Assembly: GCA_012656075.1 (NCBI GenBank)
Contig: JAAKBF010000162.1
Coordinates: forward strand, 186,001-250,000
Source: Phytophthora hibernalis
Lineage: Eukaryota > Oomycota > Peronosporomycetes > Peronosporales > Peronosporaceae
DNA length: 64,000 nt
Reading direction: 5' to 3'
Made by a program: the position numbers and the translations under genes
The notes under the pieces: generated by a model
What the model was told of the DNA's origin: nothing
The model's input: the letters and a program-made list of their open reading frames with translations, nothing else
Databases searched by the model: none
Shown here: positions 8,749-20,529 of the stretch, piece by piece
Layout of the letters: every line of letters begins with the position of its first letter
How positions within the stretch are numbered: the first letter of the stretch is position 1

Positions 8749-11629
8749 ATGGCGACCGCGACGCTACGTCGCTTCGCGCTTGCACGGCCCCAGGCGCCTA
8801 TTGCGTCCGTCAATTCCATGCGCTTCCAGCGGTGCGCGGGCTTCGCGCGGGTCCCGCGTGTGGGGCGCAATCCGTTCGTTCGTAGTCCGCATTTGTATGG
8901 AGCTTTGTACTCCACCGACAGCGGCGACAAAGAGGACGAACAACCAACAGAAAAGAAAGAGACAGAGAAAGAAGAAGAAGTGGAGGTCGTGATCGAGACG
9001 GAGCTGGCCACTGTTAGGGAGGGCGACAAGGCCCCCACGTACCCTCACGTGCTGGCCATGCCCGCCCACCGCCGTCCGTTCTTCCCGGGGTTGTACTGCC
9101 AATGACCATCACGAACCCAGAAGTGACGAAAGCTTTGATGTCTCTGAAGGAGAGTGGGCAGAAGTACGTGGGAGTTTTCTTGAAAAGTCGATTGGAGACC
9201 CACTGAAATCCGGTGGAGGAGAGGATTTGATCAAGAATCTGAGTGAAATCCACCATGTCGGGAGCTTTGCCAGGATCGACAATATGTTGCCCTATGACGC
9301 CAATTCAGTGCAGGTTTTGATGGTGTCGCAACGCCGGATTGCCATTGATGAAATTCGAGATGAAGGACCTCCGCTGAGAGTAAATATCACCAACTTGGAC
9401 AACCCGTCGTTTGACCCCAAGAGCAAGTTGATCCGAGCCTATTCAAACGAGATTGTGGCCACGCTGAGGGAGATCGTCAAGATGAACCCGCTGTTCAAGG
9501 ACCACATGCAGTACTTCTCGCAGAGAGTTGATATTCACGATCCGTACAGGCTGGCAGATTTTGCGGCGTCCGTGACGTCGGCGGATGGAGAGGAGCTGCA
9601 GCAGGTCATGGAGGAGATGTCTTGTGAGGCGAGGCTGAAGAAGGCGCTGGAGTTGATCACGAAGGAGCTGGAGCTGAGCAAGGTGCAGCAGACCATCAAG
9701 GAACAGGTGGAGGAGAAGGTCTCGAAGAACCAGCGCAACTATTTGCTGATGGAGCAGCTGAAGGCGATCAAGAAGGAGCTGGGCATGGAGAAGGACGACA
9801 AGGACGCCATGATCACCAAGTACCGTGAGCGTCTTGCGCTGTTTGCGCCGGGCAGTATCCCTGATAGCGTGAACGAGGTTGTGGAGGACGAGCTGAACAA
9901 GATGTCGATGCTGGAGAAGAACTCGTCCGAGTTTAACGTCACTCGCAACTACCTGGACTGGCTTACCCAACTACCGTGGGGTAAGGCCACTGAGGAGAAC
10001 TTCGATTTGGCCAAGGCCAAGCAGATCCTGGATGAAGACCACTACGGTCTCAAGGACATCAAGGAGCGTATCTTGGAATTTATCGCTGTCTCAAAACTGA
10101 AGGGCGACGTACAGGGCAAGATTATCTGTTTTGTTGGTCCTCCTGGTGTTGGTAAGACGAGTATCGGTAGGTCCATCGCACGATCGTTGAACCGCGAGTT
10201 CTACCGCTTCTCCGTTGGTGGCCTCAGTGATGTTGCTGAAATCAAGGGCCATCGCCGCACGTACGTTGGTGCCATGCCGGGCAAGATCATTCAGTGCTTG
10301 AAGTCTACTCAGAGCTCGAACCCGTTGATTCTGATCGACGAGATTGACAAGTTGGGGCGCGGATACCAAGGCGACCCGGCGTCGGCCCTGCTGGAGCTTC
10401 TGGACCCCTCGCAGAACAGTGGCTTCGTTGACCACTACATGGATGTGCCTGTTGACCTGTCGCGGGTTCTCTTCATTTGCACTGCAAACGTGACGGACAC
10501 TATCCCTGGGCCACTGCTCGATCGTATGGAAGTCTTGCGTCTGGCGGGCTACGACTCCCCGGAGAAGTTGGCGATCGCTAAGGAATACCTTGTACCCAAG
10601 GCATTGGAGAAAACTGGTCTGCAGAAAGTAGAGACGACACCTGAATCGTTGGGCTTGACGGATGACGCTATTCTGACGCTGGTGAAGCAGTACTGCCGTG
10701 AGAGCGGCGTCCGTAATCTGGAGAAACACGTGGAGAAGGTGTTCCGTAAGGTCGCGCTTGAAGTTGTTGAAGATATCGAGAGTGCTAAGGCAGCGGAGAC
10801 GCAGGAGGCTGGCGAGGCAACCGAGCCCGTAAAGGACACAGAAGAAGTATCGGAAGACAAGGACCGTTTCCTGATCACACCGGAAAAGCTTTCCAAATAC
10901 GTTGGCAAGCCGATCTTCACATCGTACGTACTCAAAGACTGACTATCTAGCTGAGTTGTTTTAACGTTGTTCATTTGTTTTTTCTGCAGTGACCGTATGT
11001 TTGACAAGCAGTTCCCCGGTGTCGTCATGGGACTTGCTTGGACAGCAATGGGAGGTGCGTCGCTTTACATTGAGACCCAAAAGGTTTTCACGAAGGGTGA
11101 GCGCTCCGGTCTGATCACCACGGGCCAGATGGGATCCGTGATGGAGGAGAGCACGAAGATCGCACACACGTTTGCCCGCAGCAAGATGCACAAAATTGAC
11201 TCGGAGAACAAGTTTTTCGAGGAGACGGAAGTGCATCTGCACGTTCCCGAGGGGGCCACGCCGAAGGATGGGCCGTCGGCTGGCTGTACCATGGTCACGG
11301 CCTTGCTTTCTCTTGCCATGAACAAGTATGTGCTGTCAAATCCTTGCCACTACTCAATGTGACTAACAACGCTCTTTTGCTGTAACAGGACGGTGAAACC
11401 TGACCTTGCTATGACCGGAGAACTGTCGCTTGTGGGCAAGGTTCTGCCCGTCGGCGGGATCAAGGAGAAGACCATCGCTGCCAAGCGGTCAGGCGTGAAG
11501 ACGCTCATTCTGCCGCTCGGCAACAAGCGTGACTTCGATGAGTTGGAAGATTACCTGCGCCAGGACCTGGACGTGCACTTCGCCGACTACTATGACGACG
11601 TGTACAAGGTCGCTTTCGAGCAGGAGTAG
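8749..11629 (+). CDS. LONP1: Mitochondrial Lon protease, three exons, two frame breaks
   Basis: ATP-dependent serine protease of the mitochondrial matrix that degrades oxidised proteins. The start at 8749 opens an Arg-rich presequence (MATATLRRFALARPQ). The Lon N-domain begins PHVLAMPAHRRPFFPG; one base appears missing in the G run at about 9086 and another shift lies near 9190, since the expected frame resumes at 9200-9227. The AAA+ module has Walker A GPPGVGKTS, Walker B LILIDEID and sensor-like LFICTANV. Intron 1 is 10924-10989 and intron 2 is 11326-11388, both joining frame exactly. The protease domain has the catalytic Ser in KDGPSAGCTM and Lys in PVGGIKEKT. Length, about 916 aa, is normal. 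The two N-terminal breaks, 100 bases apart in an otherwise perfect gene, look like sequence errors. Confidence 0.93.
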
Positions 11630-12029
11630 ACGCGAGTAGATGATGTCCGTTGCGAGAGAGTAACTTTTTACTGGGTTAATTGTCAAGCTTTGCTTCTCGA
11701 CATAGGGGCAGCATTTGTCGCCGAGCTTTTCTACACCGTTGTTTAGTGCGTCGCTAGCTGCAATAGGTGTCAGCTTGAAAGTATGACCGGCAAATTCTCG
11801 AACACATTTCGATCCATTACGCTGGCATCAGATAACAAGAGTCCAACTTGACTCCCCACACGTACTGTGGAATGGATTCAATTCAGCCAGGGCACTTCAT
11901 GTTGGTTGTCATTTGCAGAGAGCAGTTTGCAGAGCAAAGATCATCCGCAAGTTGCTCTCTGCGTTAAACAAAGTTGTTCAATTTTTGGTTGTCTCCATGA
12001 AAACTGATGTTCAAATAGGCGGTCCATCT
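11630..12029. other. Intergenic between Lon and the transposon, nothing recognised
   Basis: 400 bases without a supported gene. It should contain the Lon 3' UTR and terminator. No repeat was recognised before the transposon end at about 12030. Confidence 0.3.
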
Positions 12030-12222
12030 ACTGTTATACTATAATACATGTACCGGTATTGTGAAAACCGATTAGTTTGTCTAAGTGGATTGTTAATCAG
12101 CCGATTAAGCAGCTGATTTAGGTCATCGATGCCCGATTTAATAAACGCAACCATTGCGACCACGGATTTCAATCATGGACGAGTCCAAGACGTGTTCCAG
12201 GATTTGTCCAGGACGTAAAATT
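12030..12222 (+). repeat. MULE left inverted end
   Basis: Three blocks recur inverted at the right end: 12030-12048 (actgttatactataatac), 12060-12090 (gtgaaaaccgattagtttgtctaagtgg) and 12177-12213 (gacgagtccaagac...caggatttgtccaggac). Spacing differs between the ends because of small insertions, so the match is imperfect but collinear. Confidence 0.65.
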
Positions 12223-12776
12223 CAATTTTTCTTTCACCTCTTCCTGACAGCAGGTCATACACTTGACCACGCTACTCAAGCACGCACCGATAAGGACAGA
12301 AACGACCGGAACACCAATACGCCGCCCTCCGCAGCCATCATCGAGCCTCACACGTGCGCTGTGCTCCGCGTCCGCCATAGAAGACCATTGTCAGGGGCTG
12401 CTCCGCCCTACGTTAAGGCAGAGAAGCGCGCAGCCTACAAGGCCACGTGGAACGCATCATATTTGTGCCACGAACACGTCAAACGCGATTATTCGTACAG
12501 CGTGTTGTCTGCGTGCTGCAGTGCTGCTTTGTTGAGCCGTGGTTGATGAGCGCCATATTAAGCTCCAGTGCGGCCAATGTGAGTTCAACCGCAGTTCCAC
12601 CTCGCTGTTATTAGCGTTGTCAGACCGAAAGTATTCTCCAGTTCTGGAGCCCTGCGGTGGTTTTGTTTTGAAGCGTCGCCGTACTGGCCGCCATCTCCAA
12701 CTGTTGCAGATTCAGAGCTCATTCGCTTTTTCCATCAGCCATTCGACAAAACCCCTCACGGAGGACGGGAGACGCC

Positions 12777-14922
12777 TTGTATCGCACCGGAGTAATGCCA
12801 CTTGGCGCTCGGTCGGATTCCGGAACCCCGTTGCGCGCTCACAACCGGGGTCGGTCTCTAACCCGTCTATACAAAGCATCCAACGACTCAGAGGATGACG
12901 ACCACGCCAAGAAAAACACAGAAGTTGATGAAGGAGTGGAGGTGTTGCCGGTGGTCGGTAACGCTCAAACGGAAGACAGGTGTGAACACGTGTGTGAAGA
13001 TGACTCCGTGGTAGATGATGCCGACAGCCATCACGATGATGAGCAAGTCCAGAATCCAGTCAGGATTGACGGTGACGATGATGCGGGCGAGTTGAAGCAC
13101 GATGTCGTGCAGGATGGTGGAAACAACGCAACTGCATCAGCTGATGCAGGTATTGAAGCGGAATACAGTGTTCGAGTCGACCCGCCGCAGATTTGGCATG
13201 ATGACTGGGTCGCTTGGAACACCTATTTTGAAGAGTACTGTCGTCAGTCGCTTCAAGTTCTCCCTGTTTCAGAGTCACAAGGCCATGCAGAGCGGAACCG
13301 CCGAATAAAGAAGTCAAAGAAAGGCATGCTAGGCGATGTTGAGTTGTTTCCTGAAGAAATCGGTATGTACATGCGCGTCTATATTTGTACGCATGGGTGG
13401 AAATTGCGGAAGTCGCGGGCTCAAGGCAAACGTCCTCGCCAGCACATACGGTCAACAAGGTGCAAGTTTAGATTTGTTGTACAGTGGCAGCATACTCAAG
13501 CAGGGTGGAAACTCCGCGTTATGTCAGGCGGACGCTACGTCCATAACCATGAGATATCAACGGACACGTACAACACATATCCTTGTTCGCGTGGTGTCTC
13601 CGACCCGATGGTAGAAGCTCGTGTTGCAGGTATGCTTGACGCAGGGGCAAAGCGGTCAAAGATATATCAGTACCTCCTAGAGCATGACCAGAATGTTATC
13701 ATGGCCGACGTAGACAACATGGTGAGCTCAAGACAGGCAGCTTTTCTACGACAAATGACCACGATGCTACTGCAGTGGAGGTGGCGGCGGATGCTGAGAA
13801 CGTGTCGACTGTCACTGAGAACGAGTCCGGTACTGTGGGAGTTATCTCACTGTCCACTGCGCACATGCGTAGGATGTTTAGCCGGTTTCCAGGTTGCTGG
13901 TTGATTCAAGTCATAAGACAAACCGGTGAGTAAACTCTGCAATGATCTATTCAGGATCGCTCCAGAACTAACCCAGGTTTTATGCTTAGACACGACTATC
14001 AGCTTCTAAACTTTATGGTAGTGAATCAGTTCGGCAAAGGATCCGTGGTGAAGCATTCACTGATGGAGTCCCGCAGCGATTGGCACATGTTTCAAGCTAT
14101 CGAGCATTTTAAGCGCGCGAATGTCGATGGGCTGAAGTTACTTCGGGTCATAGTTGTCGATAAGGACCTGAACGAGATCCGGTATTGAAACTTGCATTTC
14201 CTGAAGCCCGTGTCTTGATCTGCCAATTTCACGTCGTAAAGTGGTTGAAAGAGAAGCGAGGAAAGCCGGAGTACGGAAAGGTATCATCTGAGGATGCTGA
14301 GTTAGTTGACGGGGCCATTCACACGCTACTAGCCCCGAAGAATATGACAAACATCATACGGCACTGAGAGATATCTGCTCCCGCGTAGGAATTGCAGACT
14401 TTTTCGACTACTTTGAGACTAACTGGGACGCCTCCCAGGAGATGTGTGTCATGAATCATCGCGCTCATCTACAGCATTTCAAAAACCACACGAATAACAG
14501 GCTCGAAAACTTCTTTGGCAAGATCAAGGACGCGCACGTAAACTCGAGCATGAGTATGGCGGCATGCATTCGCACCCTCTGCAACTACGACATGATTGAA
14601 GAGAAGGAGTATCGGTACAAGATTGCTCGAATTGGTCGCAGGACACACGCTGGCTTTGACGAAGAACTAAGTAACGACACATATCACAGCAGAGCAGATC
14701 CAGCCAGAGTATGCCGCTGGGTTGGCTAATTCTGGAAAATACGTGTTTGAAACGACAGCCGATGACTCGATCATTCTTGTCCATGGAGAGCACCGCACAC
14801 GTCAGTTTAATGTGGACGATTGGCGCTGTGTCTGCAGCTTTGCTTTGTCGATGCGTCTGCCGTGCCGTCATGTAATCGCATACCGGAAGCATTTTAATGG
14901 ACCATTCCATGGAAATCGATAG
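12777..14922 (+). pseudogene. MULE transposase (FAR1-like DNA-binding, transposase, SWIM finger), fragmented
   Basis: The first open segment (12777-13904) has an acidic leader and then a FAR1/WRKY-GCM1-like zinc-binding region (MYMRVYICTHGWKLRK ... CKFRFVVQWQ ... GRYVHNHEIS). Further pieces in changing frames give the MULE transposase core: LRHDYQLLNFMVVNQFGKG and VIVVDKDLNEI (13982-14188), then FPEARVLICQFHVVKWLKEK (14185-14367) and NRLENFFGKIKDAH (14442 on). A SWIM finger CxCx(n)CxH is clear in WRCVCSFALSMRLPCRHVIAYRK (about 14821-14890). The role is DNA cleavage and joining at the element's inverted ends. At least four frame changes separate the pieces, so I call it a decayed gene. Confidence 0.75.
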
Positions 14923-14929
14923 ATGAAAG

Positions 14930-17006
14930 GTGAGTGTGTACACGATGAAGATGTATTCTTGTGCTGACGAAGATCTTGTATCAATATGCAGGTGGATGAG
15001 TGTAGACGTTTCTGTCCGACACGTCAAACAATTCGAATATAATCTCTTCGACGTGGATGAAGCAAGACGCGTGAAGAAGAAGCTCCGGACTCACGCTGAG
15101 CGCTATCGAGAAGCTGTCCGTGCAACACAGCTGATTGCGAGTAAAATTGCAGATATCGATGACCATGACAAATTCTACTCGGCAATTGACTGGGTTCAGG
15201 ATACGTGGCGCGCTCTTAAATCAGGCAAACAGAAAGACAACTCGAGGAATTTGTCTGGCGGCCCCAATCATTTCTCTCCAAGCAGTCTAAACGACAGAGG
15301 TCTAAACGACAGAGGTGCAAACGAAGATTCATTGGGTGACGGTAATGAAGTGTTAAGAGACTCTGCTCTTAACACCTTGCGTTTGAGTGTGAAAGCTAGG
15401 TGCCCAGGACGGAAGACGAAAAACTACAAACAGGCAGCAGTTGACGAGCGCGCCAGTCGTCGGTGGTACGAGGCTTCCGAAGAAGCCAAAGACAAATCTG
15501 GATACCGTAGCCTGAAGGACTTGATGGACGCGCTCGATCAACACAAACCCAGCTTAAAAGAAACGACAGAGCGACTTTCTGGTGTGATCGTTAAAGGCGG
15601 GGCCACTGGACACAAGAAGGTGTCGTACAAGAAGCTAAGAAATCCTGTTCTCATCCTGGATTCGTTCTATCTCCTACCACCGAAGCTCCTTAAGGCGTGT
15701 GTGGCCTCATTTCCTGTATCAAACAATGAGGACGAGGCGATTCCTGTTTATGAAGAAGCAGAAAACAGCAGCGACCGCAGCGTCAAAGTTGTCGAAAACG
15801 ATCTTGTGGAAGTTGTGTACATCAAGGATACCGGCTACTTTTCCAGAGCTCAGATTGAACTGTTCAAGCGGGTTGAAAATCTGAAGAACGCTTGCGAACT
15901 TGGAGATAAATTGAAAGTATGGTTGCTTCATGAAGTTATTGGATGTGTCGATGCCAACATGCACGCAGAGGTGCGCGCGTTTGCAGATTTGGTACTGACA
16001 ACATACCCGTACGCGCAGATTAAAGGACTCGAAGCTGTTCCTGATCATGACTTTGCGATGCTGTACCGTGCATCACCACATGTATGGCTTAGCGACGCCT
16101 GCATTCGAGTGCTATGCGAGAGGCTGGTCCAGGACTTCCCATCCGCTCGTCTTGCCGGCGTTCAGAATGCAAAGCAACAACCAAAGCGCACGCGGAACCG
16201 CCAACCACAGGAAGTTCATCTGTGCATCTTGGCGAAAGTAAAGGAAGCTGCATTTTTCAGCAATGGACACCGTGATGATCCCCGTTAACTTCGAGAACTC
16301 TCACTGGTGCGCACTCATAGTGAAAGGGCGGAAAGGTGCATTTACTATTATGATTCTCTCATGCAGGGTGCGTTCTCGGGACCTCTGAGAGAAATCGCCA
16401 ACAGTATACAGCGTCTGGAGTTGCATCATTTCGAGGTGTCGGCGTTGACAAGTCCGTGCCAGACGGACGTTTACAATTGCGGCGTCTTCGTGTGCTGGGC
16501 ACGTCGTAGACGACGCATCCAGAATGTTCGCTGCTCGCAATATGAACGCGCGCCGATTTGAATTATTCTACTACATTTTGACAGGCAAGGTGAACGTGGT
16601 ACGAGAGCGGCCGCGTGTGAGTGTACGCTTCCCTCTAAGTGTTGCTCCGCGCAACAAAAACGACAGTACGGATACAATTGGTATTGGTGCGAACCACTTA
16701 AAAGTGCAAGGGTCACGTGAACCTAGTGGCCTACTAAATGCAGCTACCAAGCACGATCGTGACTCACCGATCCTCCTCAGGACCGATACCATTTCCTCGC
16801 CCTCGCTCGAGCGTTGCGCCACGCCAAATGCCAGCACTCAAGAAACGCAGCCGTGTATGACCCACAGCTCGCTGTCTGACCAGATCGTGGACATCCAGGA
16901 CGCGTCAGTGGCGCCAACTCGCGGAGATTTTGACGCTGCTTCCGAGGCGAGTGACAGCGGTACTGAAACGTTAGGGCTGGAGGCATTTGCTGACACTATC
17001 GTGTAG
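14930..17006 (+). pseudogene. MULE second protein with Ulp1-like C48 protease domain
   Basis: A 452-residue open segment (14930-16288) is followed by two frame changes. The N-terminal half is charged and helical and includes a 15-bp tandem duplication at 15286-15315 giving LNDRG twice. The C-terminal part carries the C48 (SUMO/ubiquitin-like protease) signature: His in NFENSHWCALIV (about 16296-16320), YYYDSLMQG in the next frame, and the Gln/Cys block SPCQTDVYNCGVFVCW (about 16450-16500), followed by RRFELFYYIL. Ulp1-like domains are known passengers of plant MULE families such as Kaonashi; their role in transposition is not established. A disordered tail runs to a stop at 17006. Confidence 0.7.
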
Positions 17007-17159
17007 TGGGCGCTAACGTAATACACACCGATCATTTTCTTTTGAACATTGATTCCGTTTCGTAGATTACTGTGAAATCCCATCTGCTTCGTCTTCACAA
17101 CTGACCTTGGCATAAGGAGAAGATATGCTTAAATCTTCGGGCGAATCTTCCTCGAGGAC

Positions 17160-17759
17160 TTTCGAAGGAACTCGAGTCCTGGACATATCCTGGTCGAGTC
17201 TTGGACACGTACACGATTTTTTCCTGGGTCGCAACACCTGCCTTTAATAAATCAGACCTCCTGAAGCTCCTTGAATTATAATCAAAATTGTCAGCAGGAT
17301 TTGAGATCATGTGATTCGGATTTAGATGCTAATCGCCCGATATGACCAGAGCCAGCTGATTTGCTTACTATTCGGCCCGAATGTCCGATGTGAAATCGGC
17401 ATTCGGGTGCCGATTAAGAATAAATCTGCCGCATGTCATACATGACAATGGCTGAACCACTGTTGTATTAACTTGGCGAAACTTACAATATCAACAAAGC
17501 AAACTAAAATAGTTCTGCATATGCATCGTTCATAGAGACTACCCTTCTAACCTAGTGTAGTCACGCCGGTGGCATGCATTGACGTCAACGCTTTCTCTGA
17601 CTGCGCTATGATTACAAGGCCAACCAACGATTTATGTACATATTTAAATGACCAAGCGGATATATAATACTGTAGTAGCTCCGATTTAACCACGGGACAA
17701 ACTATATGTAATCGGTTTTCTCAATTCTTCATACTACACTGTAGCAGTAGTATAATAGT
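17160..17759 (-). repeat. MULE right inverted end
   Basis: The reverse complement carries the left-end blocks in the same order: 17690-17724 (tgagaaaaccgatta...tagtttgtcccgtgg), 17741-17759 (actattatactac) and 17166-17205 (gtgtccaagactcg..caggatatgtccaggac). It is longer than the left end, with extra AT-rich sequence in between. Confidence 0.6.
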
Positions 17760-18118
17760 TCTCGGCTTTATTTTGTGTCGAATTTGCCCCACGAGCCCAA
17801 AATGGCGAATATTGGCCAGGTGGATGTCGTGTTGGCCAGTTCCAGGATCACGACAGTTCCATAAAACTCATATTCCAGCCTTTGCTGAACCACAACAAAC
17901 ACTTAGTCCAGCTAGAACCAAATAAAACCAAGAATGCATCAAGAGAAAAGTATCCCGGTTATCGCACCACTGAAGCATTGGTCCCGTAAGCTTCATACCA
18001 CGCCAGAATATCGGCGTAGCTAAACCATGTTGGAAGCTATGGGATAAGTTGCGGCGTGGTGGTACAAGGGGCGAATCTTTTCACTTGTTGTTTGCATCAC
18101 GTGCGGCAATTATTTACC
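17760..18118. other. Intergenic upstream of the ACT-domain gene
   Basis: 360 bases after the transposon end with no supported reading frame or repeat. It must contain the promoter of the plus-strand gene starting near 18119. No initiator match was recognised. Confidence 0.3.
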
Positions 18119-19157
18119 ATGGCTAAAGTGCAGCTCGTGTGTCTCTCCTGTTCGTGGAGCTGCTCTTCTACTCGACTAGCGAGTTCCTGAGCTTCGTGGA
18201 GACGCAGCACGAGGTGTCGCTCGTGTTCGAGGAGCAGCTGCTGAGCAAGTTCCCGTCGGGGGCGCTGGAGTTCGAGTATCTGCGTTGGAAGGCGCTACAG
18301 GTGGCGTCGGCTGGGCCTGGCGCCTTCGTGAGCCAATTGGCGGTGCTCACACAGCTCACGACGGAGCTGGCTGCAGCGTCTTCCGGATCTGCACGTACCA
18401 GTCGGACTATGGTGAGTATTGGAGGAGGTGGAGAGGAGGGAGATTGAGACTCATGTGTGATGTAGTTTTGGTCAAGGTGGAGGACTTGGACGCGGCCATT
18501 GGCTGTCTGCAGCGCTTCTGCTGCATTGAGGTGGAGAACGGGAAGCAGCTGAGGGTGGAGGAAGTGGAGGCAGTAGAAGAGGTGCAGCAGACGGAGGACC
18601 CGGTGGCGGTGCATCACCACCCGCTTAGTGTGCCGGATGTGAAGCTGCATCTTGTCCAGTTGAACAGGACGTTCGTGCGCAGACACTTGTACTCGCTGGT
18701 GGAGTTGCTGTTCAAGCCCAAGTTGGAGGACGAGGAGACGAGGTTCTTGAGCTACTCGGAGACGGGAGATAATATCTCGGTGGTCACGAGCGACGAGCGG
18801 TTCCTTGATAAGGCACGCGCGCTCATGGAGCAGGGAGACCAGGGAGTGCTCGTATCGCCGGATTTCTGGAGACCTGTGCAGATTGGCAACACGAAGCTCG
18901 GCTTTGCCGAGACTGGTATTGTCGCGGGTCAGACACAAGTGCTGGTGAACGCCGGCACCACAGTGTTTTACCTGAGCACTTACGCCACGGTACGGGCGGA
19001 ACCTTTGCATGGTGATTTCTTTTTGAAAATGGTGTCCTCACTGGTGTGTTTGTCAGGACTTTATGTTAATCAAGGAGGACGAATGGGATAATGCCCTTCC
19101 AATTTTGAGATATCACTTCCGTCTCATTGAAGGTGCCTTCGCGCCGTTGGCCGCCTG
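18119..19157 (+). CDS. CASTOR/GATS-like ACT-domain protein
   Basis: The layout resembles the cytosolic arginine sensor CASTOR, an ACT-domain regulator of GATOR2/TORC1: a first half with VELLFYS, SFVETQHEVSLVFEEQLL and ICTYQSDYVLVKVEDLD, and a second half with LVELLFKP, FLSYSETGDNISVVTSDERFL, LGFAETGIVAGQ and STYATDFMLIKEDEWDNALPIL. Intron 18412-18465 joins SDY to VLV; intron 18990-19056 joins STYAT to DFMLIKED. The stop is TGA at 19155-19157. One-base breaks are needed near 18375 (ICTYQSDY is in another frame) and at the extreme N-terminus near 18138. The start at 18119 (MAKVQLV) is therefore tentative. Arginine sensing is not implied: the family assignment is from pattern memory only. Confidence 0.65.
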
Positions 19158-19316
19158 AACTATAGAGTACCTATTTATGACAGGCAAGAGGGGAGGTCGC
19201 AACGCTGGAGCGATAACAAGGTCTCGCTGCTAAGATCGTCTGCTAGACAAATGAACGTATTGAGATGAGATCTGCGGGGGTGTACTCGGTATGTATAATG
19301 TGGCGATTTGTTCAGA

Positions 19317-20230
19317 TTAAGCTTGCAAGATTTCGTAGGCATTGACTGTGCTGAGAAGTTGCATTTTGAACGGTACCTTGCCGTGGTCAGCTGTGGTATG
19401 TGCGTGTGAAAGCACCACGTTGCCGTTGTTAGCCAACTGCAGCGATGCCAGAAAGAGTCGGCAGACCTCGAATGAACTCTTCCCATCCACCAGTGTCTCG
19501 AATGGCGTCGTCTCGATTTCTTCCTCATCCTCGGATACCGGGTACGTTTGCTCGTCACTTTATCCTTCCTCGTCGTTTGGCGGTGCCTGTCCAGGCTAGT
19601 GCTCTTTTGTTCCTCCTCCAGGCGGCCAATGATTTCACGACCATAGTGATGGATATCAAAGGGAGGGTGGGCATCCTGCTGCTTGAGCAGAGGCGTCAGC
19701 TTCTCCTGCCAGTCGTTGACCTGTTTGCTCAGGTCTGTCTCGCGCACGTACTTCTCAGTACCGGACATGAAGGATGCCTACAGATCTCTTCATACGTGAG
19801 CGGCCCACCGGAACTGCCAGTGGCAGCAGCGGCTGCCTCGTACGAACCCATCGGGTCATCCATGTCATTTCCTTGGTCCCCAGTCACCTCCATCAAAACC
19901 GTCATCATAAGCATTATCGTCCCCGTTGTCGTCGTCCTCCTCATCGTTGTTTCCGTTAGCATCATTTCGGAAAGCCATATCCAGTCTTGCTGTTGCTGTG
20001 GATAGCATTAACGCTTGCATCTGATTGTTCCCTTCGGCTTCCTCTTCCTCCATAGCCTGCTCGCGCAGCAACATAGCTTGCGCACTCTGCTTTTCACGAG
20101 CTTCGCAACGGCGCATGGCACTGCGCCACTTAGCCTCCCGCTGCCAGAGCGCATCGCAACTTATGACGAGAAGTGGCGCCTTGCAGAAGGTTACACGAGG
20201 CTGAAGACCTCACTTTCAAATCCGCGCTGG
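19317..20230 (-). CDS. NCAPH2: Condensin-2 subunit H2-like C-terminal region
   Basis: Read on the minus strand, the C-terminal third shows the CAP-H2 kleisin features: an LTYEEICR motif, YVRETDLSKQVNDWQEKLTP, PFDIHHYG and, after a one-base shift near 19610, FETLVDGKSSFEVCRLFLAS with LQLANNGNVVL, ending at TAA 19317-19319. Upstream (about 19880-20180) is a highly charged helix (MRRCEAREKQSAQAML, then EEEEAEG) and an acidic run. CAP-H2 is the kleisin that closes the SMC2/SMC4 ring of condensin II in the nucleus. The N-terminal part expected for the family is not recognisable beyond about 20230, so the gene is either 5'-truncated or broken by indels. Its 3' end faces the ACT-domain gene convergently. 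Confidence 0.65.
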
Positions 20231-20529
20231 AGAGCGCAAGACTTGCGGCAAGTGGCCGGGGAGCTGCCACAGAACGGACGACTGCGAGTCGACTACACAG
20301 AGCGAAGCAAGTGGGACGACGGCAAGGAGTTGGTGTAGGACAGAGCGCTGCCCGAGTTTGCTGCAGGCCGCACGTGAGGGTAGGCGCCCGAGGCATACGC
20401 CCACGTGGCCAAGTGAGCGTCGTCTGGCGCCCCGTAGTTCTACGCGTACGGTAGTGAAGTGTAGGAAGAACAGTCAAATTGGACGAACGGATTGTATTAG
20501 TCGGACGGAAATAAAGTAGTTGTCGCTGT

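Larger units (their letters stand above)
12030..17759 (+). mobile_element. Mutator-like transposon (MULE) carrying a C48 protease gene
   Basis: A 5.7 kb unit bounded by inverted sequence blocks and containing two decayed plus-strand gene regions: a MULE/FAR1-type transposase with a SWIM zinc finger (12777-14922) and a second protein ending in an Ulp1-like cysteine protease (14930-17006). Ends were placed where the inverted match begins (actgttatactata at 12030) and stops (tataatagt at 17759). I could not find the 9-bp target duplication expected for MULEs. Many stops and frame changes show that this copy is not coding for intact proteins, unless assembly errors are extensive. Confidence 0.75.

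Noticed and set aside
20015..20338. Plus-strand frame reading YDEKWRLAEGYTRLKTSLSN and DDGKELV
   Set aside because: Coding-looking but exactly antisense to the NCAPH2-like minus-strand sequence, with no start or family; treated as a shadow.
20290..20440. Minus-strand exon-like reading NYGAPDDAHLATWAYASGAY ending in a stop near 20291
   Set aside because: Good composition and an acceptor-like cgtag before it, but no upstream exon or family could be found.
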